Source: Diaporthe sp. PMI_573
Lineage: Eukaryota > Ascomycota > Sordariomycetes > Diaporthales > Diaporthaceae
Direction of reading: 5' to 3'
DNA length: 64,000 nt
NCBI GenBank assembly: GCA_021399435.1
Contig: JAJTUP010000087.1
Span: forward strand, 180,543-244,542
Notes under the pieces: generated by a model
The model's database searches: none
Told to the model about the DNA's origin: nothing
What the model saw: the letters and a program-made list of their open reading frames with translations, nothing else
Shown: in pieces, positions 24,349 to 35,368 of the stretch
How the letters are laid out: each line of letters starts with the position of its first letter
Numbering within the stretch: the stretch's first letter is position 1
Position numbers and translations under genes: made by a program

Positions 24349-25857
24349 CTAATTAGATTTTTCCACACTGATAGATAAGCCACTCCCAAAATCGCTCAGC
24401 CGTGTCAGGGCTGAAGCCAGCTGCGCCTCATCGCATGTGAGTGTTATTGACACTCGGAACTTTGTCGACTTTGGTGCTGGTGGTGTCCCATCATGTGGCG
24501 CGAGTGATGGGAAAGAAGGTGTCGATTTGGATACAGAGGAGGTCTTGTTTCCCATGACCCAGTCATTGCACTCCGGAACCTTGTTGCTTCCCTCCAGCGA
24601 AGTTGCATGGGCAGGCTGAGTGCATCCAGTGGTGTCTGAAAGGGGTTGATTTGAAGTGCTCAACCCGTGTGGAAGGTGAGATGTATTTCGCTTATGCGGA
24701 CTTGGCTGCTCTTGCTCAAAGAAGCAACCTGCGGGCAAGTTGAAGGGTGGCTCTGTAGCTTGGCCTCGCAGTAGAGCCGGGTCGAGTTGCAGATAATCCT
24801 CCATAGCTATGCCACTGCCCTCGTCCATGTCTGGAGTTGGAAGGACGCTCTCCTTCGGGTACTCATACCAGGCTGTATTGTCTGCCATCGAAACATTGAT
24901 CCCCTCCATTCTCACGGGCGTAGTGCCACTTGGCCCCGAGGGGCGCGTATTCATGCCGCCGTCGTTTTGGATGTCCATGTCGCTGCTAACGTCCTCGAGC
25001 CATGTACGTATTACTTTGACATTCTCTTTCACTGGTTCTCTTTCCTCTTCCTCCTCTTCCACGTCATCGGATCGCATGGATTCGCTGTTATCGCTCGAGT
25101 TGGATATGCTGACCCCCTCGGAGTTTCTTAAGCTCGCCTGATTGTGGATGCTTTGTAGTGTTGCATGTCCAGAGGATGGACTAGGATGACTTTGGCGTGT
25201 TCGGCTTCTGTTCGCGTTCTTGACCCTCAAAGTGGAGTATCGATTCTTGAGTGCAAGAGTAGTCCTGGTTGGAGTGTGATAGCTCGCGATTTGTGCCCAC
25301 TTGGTGCCGTTGGTCAAAACTTCGTGGAGGAGGTCTGCGTCCTGATGGCACCAGTCAGTCTGCCCTGTTGTCATATGTGTGGTCGAGAGTGCTTTGGGGG
25401 TAAACACACCTCCTCTGGTGTCCAGTCGCAGTAGTTGATTTTGGGGTCCAGAACGTGGTTCCAGTGACTTGAGCACTGATCTGCACTTCTTGACCCGACT
25501 TCAGCCGCGACTTTGGTCCAATTAGGGCCCCAGCGCTGGATAGCGGCAATCAGACGCTCGTCCTCGTTCTCGGACCAAAGGCCCATGGTCCTGCCGTCCG
25601 CGAGACTATTCCACCACCGCCGGCGGCAGTCCTTGTTTGATCTCCCAGGGACGGCCTTCGCAAGCTCACGCCAACGAAGAGGTTGGTGCTGTTGTTCAGC
25701 TGATGAGATAACATGTTAATTAGTTACTCCACGGCAGGGGGATGAAAGGAGCATTCCGCTTGAGCGCTGGAAACCAATGGAGGGCCTTACCAGCCATCAC
25801 TGCCTGGCGCAGAAGTTCGTCTTCCTTGCTTGTCCAACTTCGTCTTACGCGAGCCAT
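24349..25857 (-). CDS. Three-repeat Myb-type DNA-binding transcription factor
   Basis: Three exons on the complement, 25791-25857, 25410-25699 and 24349-25341, give about 449 residues. Three SANT/Myb repeats fill the first 140 residues: repeat 1 from RRSWTSKEDELL, repeat 2 from GLWSENEDERLI to HWNHVLDP, and repeat 3 from CDWTPEEDADLL to LKNRYSTLR. Each has spaced Trp residues and a C-terminal recognition helix. The rest is low-complexity, Ser/Pro/Glu-rich, with an acidic run (EEEEERE) that could be an activation region. Most fungal clusters use Zn2Cys6 regulators. This Myb protein is the only transcription factor in the window, so it is the likely cluster regulator, although linkage is the only evidence. 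Confidence 0.88.
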
Positions 25858-28061
25858 TTCGACCAAGAGAACCGTTTCTGGTAAGGGGATACTTTGTTGC
25901 ACAAGGTTTGGATTTTACCTCGACCTGGCACAAGGTGAACTACGAACTAGCCACTGGTTTGGCCTTCGGAACGCACGGTGGGTTGAATGCAACGGATACC
26001 ATGGTGCCCCCACTAGATAAAGCCTCCCCGCCATGCCCAGCGATAGCAGTGGTTCCTTGCAACTTCAGCAATTTTGACCCTCTGAGCGGCGCTTTCAATT
26101 AAGCCGGTCTAGTAGGCCTGAAAGAGGTTATGGAGCAAGTCAGAGGGGCCCCATCCGGTCCACGCCCCCCCCCCATTTGGGCCACTTTCCCCACCAAAAT
26201 CGCCATTTTTTTTCTCTACCAATTTAAAATCATTGTTAAAACTATATTTAAAGTTATGTTATAAAATTTCAAAATCCTCATTAAGATACCATAGAATAAA
26301 TATATATAAACTTAATATCTTTTAGAATAAGACAATATTTTTCAAATATAGTTTTCTTTTTCTATAAAGAATATTGTTTTTTACGACAAACTTGTTTTAA
26401 TTATATTATAGCTTTAAATATTATTTTAGTAAACTTAAATAGCTATAATAATGAGATATTTAAGTTTTGATATTGATAAGAATCACTATATATTTAGGTA
26501 AAGTCTTTAATATTCTTTTATATATAGAATTGTTAAATCTTGTTTGTTACAAGTTTAGCTAATGTAAAAAGAGTTCTTAAAATTAATTAGTATAAATAAG
26601 GTATACAGTAGGTAGGTGTATTTAAACACTAAAGTAAGGGGTACTGAGGAGTTCAAGCACTTAGTACAAGCTAACATAGTACACTGTGGGTAGCCGCGCG
26701 GCGTCAAAGGATCCCGAGGTACCCACCTAATAGGATTTAGGGGTCAGGGGTCCCTGTGGCTCAGCAACGTCTTTTCTGGCTCGACCTCCGCAGATAAGGC
26801 TTTGCCGCGGATAGTCCTGGCGGGGCGCATCACTAATACTGGACGTATCTGCACGGTCGCAACTGAGCTGACCGCGGCAGCAGGATCCACCTCCATCGGA
26901 CCGGAGCTCTAATCATGGCCGGAAGGACGAGTAATGTCAAGCTTTGTATTAAGGTTGGTACCGCGGGCACTTGCATGACTAGCTAAGATAGGGCGTTTGA
27001 CTCGGGTGGTCAGCTTGCCGCCAACTCGCAGCCAACCTTCTTTTTTTTTTTTTTTTTTTAAGGGGGGAGGGCATTGCTCGCATGAAGGAGCCTTGCGTTT
27101 ATGGCGTCTATCTCTATCTACAGAAATGACGCTTTCTTTACAACATCTGGTCCCTTTAGCTTATAATAATAATATTATCAAATGAGTGAAAAGTGTAGAG
27201 ACAGTTTGAACTATGAATTTCGAAAGTACGTACCCGAAGACGGACAGAAATTAATTCAGATTAACCGCGCGTTGCGAATAGATAGTGAGGAGAGAAGCGG
27301 TGTATTTGACAGCGAGCGAGAGCTGACAGCCTCTAGCCTGGTTTGGCTTGACATGAGTAAAACGCTGGCAGGATTCACTTCGTTGGCTATCTGTACACGT
27401 CTTCTAAACTCCACATGGCATAATCGTTCCACCAGCAGTCAGCCCAAACTTTGCCCAGAGACTTCTCCACCCAAAGTCGTTTTTCTTAGCAAATTGGGCA
27501 AAGTATGGCCTGATCGATCAAAAATCATCAATGGAAAGGTCGTACACAATTTAAAGTTTGGGATGCTTGAATAGTTGTGTGGTCTAGAATCAGAAGTCTA
27601 GACTCAAGGGTGCCCAGGTCCCACGGGCCGTCGCCGGCCCAAACTCAGTACCTGCAGGGGCCAAATGCAGGGTTCAATCTAGACTCCGCATAGGACGTAG
27701 GAAACCTGGGGAATTCCGGGAACCCGGGTTGCCCGGGTTGGCGCAAACGAGAAGGACAGGGTGGATAGTGGAAGAGCAGCATCAAATGTGGTGCCGAAGT
27801 CCAGCGGCTAGAAGCCCTGCAGCTGTCAAAGACCTTGTCTGCGTTTTCGTCTCACTTGGTAGCACCTGGGCAGAGTATGCTACTTGAATAGCACTGACAT
27901 AAATTAGAGCTCGACCATTTACTTCTGTCGACCAAGAGGCCCCATTTGGGAGCGCATTCCGAGATTACCAGACACATAGGTTGAGCCTCTCGAATGTGAA
28001 CCGGCCCCCCTTTTTTTTTAGACTTTCAATCGTCTTCTTTCCTCAGACCAACGTATACGAT
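25858..28061. other. Long intergenic repeat-rich region
   Basis: It contains an AT-rich block (about 26210-26600), C and T homopolymers near 26165 and 27041-27059, and small frames without family support (for example 27182-27574). I see nothing that looks like an intact gene. It separates the Myb gene from the methyltransferase and probably consists of decayed mobile elements. Confidence 0.4.
26210..26600. repeat. AT-rich island, probable RIP-degraded element
   Basis: About 390 bp of strongly A/T-biased sequence with stops in every frame. This is one of the longest such blocks in the window. Confidence 0.55.
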
Positions 28062-29036
28062 ATGTCTACCCTTACCACCGAGGACTTTCAGCGGGGAGGT
28101 GCTGCGTACCCAAACACGTGGCATTATGATCAGGATTTGCCAGAGGACCGACAGAACATTGACAAAACGTTCAAGCTCTTGAGGGAATATAGCGGTATAC
28201 CTGCTGACAAAGTTGAGGAGCATGTTCACGATATTGTAAGACACATCTTTCCATGGCTCCTGGTTTGGTGTGATGCCAAAGCTGACTCCTTCACACCGTA
28301 GAGAAACAAGGCATGGGAAGTCTTCCCATACCCATGTATCGGGTCCTGGCGCTTCTTGGCAGACTACATGGAAACGTTTCCTGAGTATCCTGAGATCCTC
28401 ACCCGTATTAAGTCAGGCGATGTCTTTCTAGACGCCGGATGCTGCTTCGGTCAGGTGCTCCGTCACCTCCTCAACGATGGGGCACCTGCCAAGAACCTGA
28501 TTGGTACCGATTTGTATCCCAAGTTCATTGAGCAAGGCTACGATCTGTTCAAGGACGAGGGCAAGTGCGGCCTTGAGTTCGTCACGGGCGACATGCTGGA
28601 CCACTCAGACACGTCGCTTGACGTCCTAGATGGCAAGGTGGACATCATCCATGGCACATTCCTCTTCCACCTATTCAATCGCGAGGAGCAGATCAAGCTG
28701 GCAACACGTCTGGTCAAGTTTTTCAAACCGGACGCCAAGAACGCGCTCATTGTCGGCCGTCACACGGGCCAAGCTGAGCCCCTGGATCCGTTTGAGACTT
28801 GGACTTTGGACAAGCTCAAGCGCTTTTTGCACACTCCAGCGACGTGGCAGGCCTTGTGGGATGAGGTTGGCGAGCTGACGGGGACGAAATGGCTGACCAC
28901 TGCCGAGGTGGTGGACCTGAAAATTCTCGACATCGACGACAATTACTGGGCGAAGAGGAAGGAAATAACGGGAGACCCGAACCCCCCCAAGACTTTGCGC
29001 TTTTGCCAATACCGGTATTCGGTGCGCAAGCAGTAA
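28062..29036 (+). CDS. AusD-like SAM-dependent methyltransferase
   Basis: Two exons, 28062-28235 and 28302-29036, give 302 residues. The N-terminal part has the family segment WEVFPYPCIGSWRFL at the exon junction, and the SAM-binding motif I is FLDAGCCFGQ followed by GTDLYPKFIEQGYDLF. The C-terminus ends in a conserved RFCQYRYSVRKQ-type strand. This pattern matches the small class I methyltransferase family that includes AusD of austinol and Trt5 of terretonin biosynthesis, thought to methylate the carboxylate of the prenylated dimethylorsellinic acid before cyclisation. A carboxyl O-methylation of the PKS-derived acid would fit the PKS and terpene cyclase here, but that is inference from family and context. 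Confidence 0.85.
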
Positions 29037-29355
29037 ATGGTGTCGTACGCCACATTAGCTCTAGGATAGGCCGACCACATTCTCCAATTCAAATCGTTTC
29101 CCAACGGTCTCTTTGTAGGTGATGACTGTGAGGAAGCTTGGGTTATTCTTTTTCTCTCAGAAGAACGGGCCTCGCCGCGGCAACTAAGATGGGTACTCGT
29201 CATAATGCCAGCATTGTTTTTGCCTGCCTGATTGAGATTGTGCTGCACTGATAGGTTGAGATGTTATCACAGCTGCGATGAAGATGGAACAATGTTGGAA
29301 ATCAAGCTGCACAAGCACTTGGGCATCCAAAGATGTGTCTCTCCCTGCGATCGTG

Positions 29356-30513
29356 TCATTTTTTAGGGTTATATAGATCCCGACAAAAGGCCCAACGAGA
29401 GTCCCCCTTGATTCCGGATGTCTTCCACCCATTGATTCTCTTAGGGAACAACGGAATTGTGTCTCGTATTGACACATCATGAGCCATCACCACAAACACA
29501 CTTTCCAGACCGTCCAGCTGCTGTATCTTGCTAACAGTGTCGAAGGACGCATCCTTGTCTGGGAAGATGACACTCGGAGCCGCCACCTCGAAAAAGGGGT
29601 CTGATTTGCTCGAGAGGCACGAGTCCAAGAGGAGACCGGGACACAGCGCCGAATCCTCGCCCAGGAACTGCTGCAGCTTCTCGCCAGGTGGCAGTGGATG
29701 ATACGCGCTGGGACGCAGAACACCAACATGGTGGCACGCATCGGCCCCCATAAACACAAACGACGATCCCCCCTCCTCATGAGCGGCAGTCGTGCGCGCC
29801 AGGGCGCAAAGATGCCCTACGGCATGGCCCGGCCCATCGAGGAGGTAGAAGGACCCGTCGCCAAAATAGTCAAAGGCGTCGAACCGTCCAATCTTGAGGC
29901 CCGTGTCAAAGGCTACCTCGACCACCTCACGGCCCTCGATATCTGCGTCGAGGACGATGGCGTCCGCGCGCGTAGGCCAGCCCGGCCACGTCACGGCGCG
30001 AACGCCGGGACCGACTACCAGCGCCGTACTTTTGGGGAAGCGCGTCACGTCGCCGATGTGGTCGAAGTGATTGTGTGACCAGATGACGGCCGAGATATCG
30101 GTGCTACGAACATTGCTATGGCCGCTGTCGGCCGCCTCGTCCAGCATGGTGGACACGTCAGTTCCTGGTGTTACAACCGTTGTGGCAGATATCAGATCGA
30201 CCGTCTTGGGGGCATAGTTGCGCCAGTCAGGTCGCGTGCCGAGGTCAAAGAGCACATGCTCGCCAGTTCTGTTATTCGAGACCAGGAAACAGTATATGGG
30301 TGCGTGTAGGCCGGTGAAGCCGTCGACTTTGGGTCGCCAGAACAGTTCGGGGTTAAGGTGAACGGTCGTGTTTCTATTTTGAGCTAGCTATGTCAGTCAT
30401 CAGCCTCACAAAGTAAGGATAGACCAGGAACCATACGTATCGATAACACGGACATCGACCGTGGTGGAGGACTCGGGGATGTTGGCAACCCGTGGGAGGT
30501 CTGAGGCGGACAT
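29356..30513 (-). CDS. Metallo-beta-lactamase-fold hydrolase (lactonase-like)
   Basis: Two exons on the complement, 30437-30513 and 29356-30373, with a 63 bp intron, give 364 residues. The metal-binding motif HNHFDH is intact (HxHxDH). Further ligands are supplied by LDGPGHAVGH and GADACHH. No signal peptide is seen. The spacing is that of AHL-lactonase-like proteins of the MBL superfamily, not of RNase Z or glyoxalase II. In polyketide clusters MBL proteins act as ACP thioesterases or lactone hydrolases. The PKS here already has its own TE, so a later lactone or ester opening seems more likely. It is convergent with the AusD-like gene, about 320 bp away. Confidence 0.85.
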
Positions 30514-31149
30514 GTTGGTCTGCCCGAGGGGATGGTTCACCGTGAGGGCTGGCAGCAGTGAACGAAGTGGCAATGCAAGGGTGCATGTGGGTTTTGCATT
30601 GTTCTAGCTCCAAAATGTCCTATGGCGGTCCAGAAGCAATGGTCATGGACCATGCATGCCCGCAACTCCGTAGTCGCGTGTAAGTTGAGTGTCCTGAAGT
30701 GGTTCCACAACAATGGGTTACAAGGGGCTATGATCCAAGCAATGTCACCACGTGCCCAAGTTCTCCTGGGGTTCGGCACCGGGTACACGGCGAATTTCCA
30801 AAAAACCGCCGTCTCATGATCCACTACCGAGCCAATGATGTGGGCTTGAACCGGCTTGGGCCACGGAATCAACCGTACTGCAATATTGTTGAAGATAACT
30901 GAATCGACGGGCCTTGTGTTTGGTATCTTGTGAATGAGAGTCCAGGCCTTTGAACCGAGTCAGCATCCCAGATATATGACTCGTCATTCTGCAACACAGA
31001 GTGAATAGTATGCACTATGCAGCGTTCGGGATGCATTAGACAAATAATAAGCGCAGGAACACGAGGTGTGGGAGTTACCGGCGGGTCGGTTACGCCGCAC
31101 GCTCCTTTCACAACTTCAACCATGCAACAAGGCATGCAACCATAGCTAA

Positions 31150-31395
31150 CTATAGGGTTGTTAGAAAGATTGAGATCTAAGATTTATTTGCTCGTATAAT
31201 TAAGTATATATTGAATTTAGAAAGAGCTTACTTAATATGCTAAATATAAAAGCTAAAATAAAAGGTAAAAAGCGATTTTAATTACCTTTTATATAATTTT
31301 TTAAACTGTTTTCTTTTAATTTTTTTTTTATTATTTAAATGTTTTTTAACTAATTGTTAAAATGTTAAACCCAAATACTTATTATTGCTATACTA
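31150..31395. repeat. AT-rich island
   Basis: About 245 bp of A/T-rich non-coding sequence abutting repeat copy A. The two may be parts of one decayed element. Confidence 0.5.
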
Positions 31396-31399
31396 TAGG

Positions 31400-31565
31400 T
31401 GGTTTCGTTTTTAATCCGTGTACGTACGTTTCTTAAGCAGTATGTAGGCGGTCCCTTCATACTGTGTACAGTGGTCAACGTTGAACACCCCCCCCCCAGC
31501 GTTTGTTTTCAAAAAACAATGCCGATAACAGTACCCGTGGGTGGCTTCGGCTTCCGTGCACCCAA
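31400..31565 (+). repeat. Dispersed repeat, copy A
   Basis: The first 76 bases (31400-31475) match the reverse complement of 49092-49160 closely, including the word TTAAGCAGTATGTAGGCGGT. Weaker similarity continues to about 31530 through GATAACAGTA. The segment from about 31534 to 31565, containing GGTGGCTTCGGCTTCCGTGC, is repeated exactly at about 54388-54419. This is probably a fragment of a transposon family that I cannot name. Confidence 0.7.
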
Positions 31566-31890
31566 GGCGTATGGGGCCACCGAAGGGAAGACCCACAAGT
31601 AGGTTTAGGATAGGATTGTGGCACGTGGCCCAGATTATCATAATAGAGGGTCTGTTGATGCCTAGACAAAATTACATCCGCATGTCCGAAAAAGCCTGGG
31701 CGCCGTAGGATATTGAGGCTTTGGTGCCTGGGCTACCCCTTCCCCCTGATGGCTGCGGTCCATGCCCTAATTTACAGCGGTAAACAGCACGATGTCTAGG
31801 GCTTCCTACAACCTTTATCAATGGATCTTTTCCTTCTACACGTTGCCAACGTAATCTGCATTGCCTTACCCTAGGGTACATTCATTCATT

Positions 31891-34051
31891 ATGCGTTCCT
31901 TGTCAAGCCACTCGTTTCTGCTTTCGACACTGCTGCTTCACAGCGGCAACCATGTTTTAGGTGCCCCTAGCCCTAAGCCCCGCGCGGAATGCACTCCAGC
32001 CGCACAAAGTTTCGACTATGTCATTGTGGGCGGTGGCACTGCCGGCTTGGTCCTTGCGAACAGGCTCACTGAGAATGCCGACATCAACGTCGCTGTTATC
32101 GAGGCCGGGACGAGCCCAGAGGTTGTGGCAGGAAACTTGACCCAGGTGCCAGGCTACGCCGGCGAACTGTACGGGAACGCCGCCGAGCTGAACTGGGGCT
32201 TCAGTGTCATTCCTCAGGAGGTATTTAAGGGACTGACACTCAAAGGTGTCATCAATTACTGACACACTTATCAGTCTCTCATGAACCGAACGTTCTCGTA
32301 CATGCGAGGCAAAGCGGTAGGCTTCTTCCACTCGTAGATTCTCTGGTCTTGGGGAGGGGAAAATGCCAGTGACTGATTTACTGGTTCTGTAGCTCGGCGG
32401 TAGCGGCGTCTTGAACTTCATGAACTATGGGCAGACCTGCAAAGGTGCTCACCAGAAGTGGGCCGATGTTGTCGACGACCAGTCCTACACGTACGAAAAC
32501 ATGTTGCAATACTACCACAAGGCCATGAAGTTCTCCCCACCAAAAGCCGGTGCTCGCCCAGCCAATGCCACCGCCTCACTCCCCGCAGCGGACGCCGCGA
32601 TCAACGGAACACTGCCCATTACTTTCGGAGCGTACGTACAGTCCTGGAGCACGTGGGTCGCTCTGGGTCTCGAGGCCATCGGCATCCCTCAGGTCTCGGC
32701 GTTCGTGGATGGCAGCAATCTAGGGTGGGCCTGGAATCTCTATACCATCGAATCGCCAGAGGCTACTCGAACAACCTCGGAGACAGCCTACCTGGATCCT
32801 GTTCTCGGGCGTCCTAACCTCGCTGTTTTCGACTATACGTTCGCTCAGCGCATCATTTTTGATGACCAGAAGACTGCCACAGGCGTCGAGGTAACCTCGA
32901 CAACCACCAACTGCTCGTACACTATCTCAGCGGGCAAGGAGGTCATCCTCTCAGCAGGCGTTTTCCAGTCACCCCATCTACTGCAGGTCTCTGGTGTCGG
33001 TCCCAAGGCCGTGCTGGAGCGATACAACATTGGCGTGGTCGCAGACCGGCCCGGCGTGGGCCAGAACCTGCAGGACCAGGCCACCACACTCGCAATGTAC
33101 CAAGTCGATCTCATCACCAACACGCGGCTGAGCCAAGATCCCGAGTACGAGGCCGCAGTTGTCGAGGAGTACAAGGCCAACCGCACGGGCCCCCTGACTG
33201 CCCCGGGAGGCGACCTGTTCGGACTGGAGAAGATACCAGAGGAATTCAGGACCGGATTCTCGAACGACACCAAGGCCTGTGAGTAACAAACAGCCGGAAT
33301 CTGAACAAACCCCGTCAAAGCTCTACTGACATGTACCTCTCTGCGCAAAGATCTGGACGAATTGCCCGCAGATTGGCCCGAGATAGCCTACGCCGTCTAC
33401 CCGGGCGGCGCCACACAGCCAGAAGAGGGGGCCAACTACGCCATCATGCAGGCGTGGTCGATGGCCCCTCGCTCCGTCGGCTCAGTTACGATCCAGTCAG
33501 CGGACATGGCCGTGGCGCCAGTGATCGATCCCAACTGGTTTAGCTCCCAGACGGACGTCGAGGTCACGATTGCCGGGCTCAAGCGCATGCGCCAGGCACT
33601 CAACAGCTCGGCCATGGCCCCCATCCTGATTGGTGATGAGATGCTCCCCGGCCCGGATGTCCAGACAGATGACGAGCTCGCCTCATTTGTGGCCCAGCGG
33701 GGCAGCACCATCTATCATGCTGCGGCAACCAACAAGATGGGCAAGACCTCAGACCCTGACGCGGTCGTAGACAACCGGGGACGAGTAATCGGAGTGCAGA
33801 GATGTAAGTCCTCAATTAGCCTCCAAGGGAACACTATACACAATCTCAAGGCCTACACTGACATCGAATCGAAACAGTGAGAGTGATCGATGGTTCTGCA
33901 TTCCCTTTCCTGCCGCCAGGGCCCTCGCCTTATACACAAGTTTGTAAGTTCTACAATCATTGGATAACCAACCAGAACAGTTTCGTTACTGACCCGAATA
34001 GTCATCTTGGCCGAGAAGCTCGCCGATGATATCAAGAACACTGTCTACTAG
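31891..34051 (+). CDS. Secreted GMC-family FAD oxidoreductase
   Basis: Six exons, 31891-32220, 32275-32316, 32393-33278, 33351-33803, 33878-33943 and 34002-34051, give about 608 residues. A signal peptide ([13 protein letters not shown]) precedes the FAD-binding [17 protein letters not shown] motif and the GMC signature [12 protein letters not shown]. The C-terminal half has [11 protein letters not shown] followed by [13 protein letters not shown]. The usual Gly of the HxxGTxxMG motif is Ala here, and the His normally found right after FLPPG is Pro, so the catalytic pair may be altered. The extra in-frame start at 31861 would spoil the signal peptide, so 31891 was chosen. Relatives act late in pathways, as patulin synthase does. 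The second exon is only 42 bp and is the least certain. Confidence 0.88.
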
Positions 34052-35368
34052 GATTGATGTATAAGGAGTATCTTCAAATTCATAAACCAAGCTGCCAAGC
34101 TTGCTGTCTTGATCAGATCCTTTCGCTGTGCCGCCACAGCTATCTGGTTTTGGTGTAGGCTCGTGGCTCTACCATTATGATTCTCTAGCTAGAAAACTAG
34201 TAAATTTACTTTATTTAATTGACTCTGCTGCGAACACGCTCAATGGACTCAGGATCTCGGGCGCGTGCACTGGTTCGACTTGTCGTGTGTCGGCGGTTTT
34301 GGCCGTGGGATTGTTTTCAGATGATCTTGAAGTTGCCATGTCGTGCATTTGAGCAGATCCGGATCCTCAGTCTGGGACTTGTCGGCTTCTGGCCTTATCC
34401 ATTCCGGGAAATTTGCAGGCCTGAGTCACATAGTGACGGTATCTTGACGGTGCTTAACAGCGTAACAAGGCCAGCTTGTTACACATCTAAGTAGAAGAAG
34501 CAAGCAGCCTTCGAGGTGAGCTCGAAGGGGTGGCCTGTGGGAGCCGCCAGCTTCACGCCAGCTGGCAGTCTTTGCACCGCTTCCTTGCCTTGGCGCCGAG
34601 TAAGCTTGGCGCCGGGTAGGGCTTGGCGCCGAGTAGGCTTGGCGCTGGTTAGGCTTGGCGCTGGTTAGGCTTGGCGCTGGGTGAGGCTGACATGTAGATG
34701 GGTGGGGGCGGACTCTGGCTGCACGAGCGGGAGGATTGACCAGCCGAAGGATGGACAGTATCCATGAGTCACTCGAGCGCAGGATTTCAGCGGTGGTCAA
34801 GGTGCGGAGAGGCTATACAGGGTATTTAAGAGAGGTCGATTAGGCGATCAGATTGATATAAGTTACTTTGGTATAAAAAAATTCTCTCGACGAGTTGTGC
34901 TTGATTGAAGTTGGGTGGTTGTCGTGAAGGGAGGGTGCGATCGGCAGGGACGGGGGCCTGAAAGTTAATCGGGCACACTGTAGAATACTCGTATAGGCAG
35001 GTCTGTAGAACATCATTAGATCATGAGCAAATATATGATTCTCCCCACGCACACCTCTCTGCACCTACTACGCTTAGCTAGTCAAACTTAGTAACTACGT
35101 TTCGTTCCTGGATCAGTAATCAAGTCTGAAGCAGACCTTATACTACCAAGATGGCGATATTCGGGGCTGATCCTGTCCCCGCAAAGCTCCTAGTAGTCCC
35201 GGTCAGTATTCCCTAACGAATGCCCCCAGCCCTTTGCTATGCCCCGAAGACAATTTGGAGGATTTGTACATCCGGATTCCTGAAACGATACTTTCCAAGT
35301 GCGCTGATTGTGCAGCACCTCGAGGACTCCCGAGAGCTGCCATAAACACAAACGCTAACTACCGAAAG
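34052..35368. other. Intergenic region with a 16 bp minisatellite
   Basis: No gene is supported between the GMC and P450 B genes. It contains the tandem repeat at 34589-34686, described separately. The rest shows no ORF with a family match. Confidence 0.45.
34589..34686. repeat. Tandem minisatellite, about six 16 bp units
   Basis: Units of the form CTTGGCGCYGRKTAGG follow each other head to tail, the first three with GGCGCCG and the last three with GGCGCTG. The change within the array suggests C-to-T mutation or two rounds of expansion. No coding function is visible. Confidence 0.8.

Larger units (their letters stand above)
30514..31890. other. Intergenic region with AT-rich block and dispersed repeat copy A
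   Basis: No gene is supported. AT-rich sequence fills about 31150-31395, directly followed by a dispersed repeat (31400-31565) with relatives at 49.1 and 54.4 kb. The MBL gene and the GMC gene are divergent across this region, so both promoters lie in it. Confidence 0.45.

Noticed and set aside
27182..27574. 130-codon plus-strand frame in the repeat-rich region
   Set aside because: No family match, and it lies amid decayed repeats. It is probably a chance frame or part of a relic.
31534..31565. GC-rich module considered as a tRNA or SINE box
   Set aside because: I could not fold a cloverleaf or find a proper B-box, so it is reported only as a dispersed repeat.
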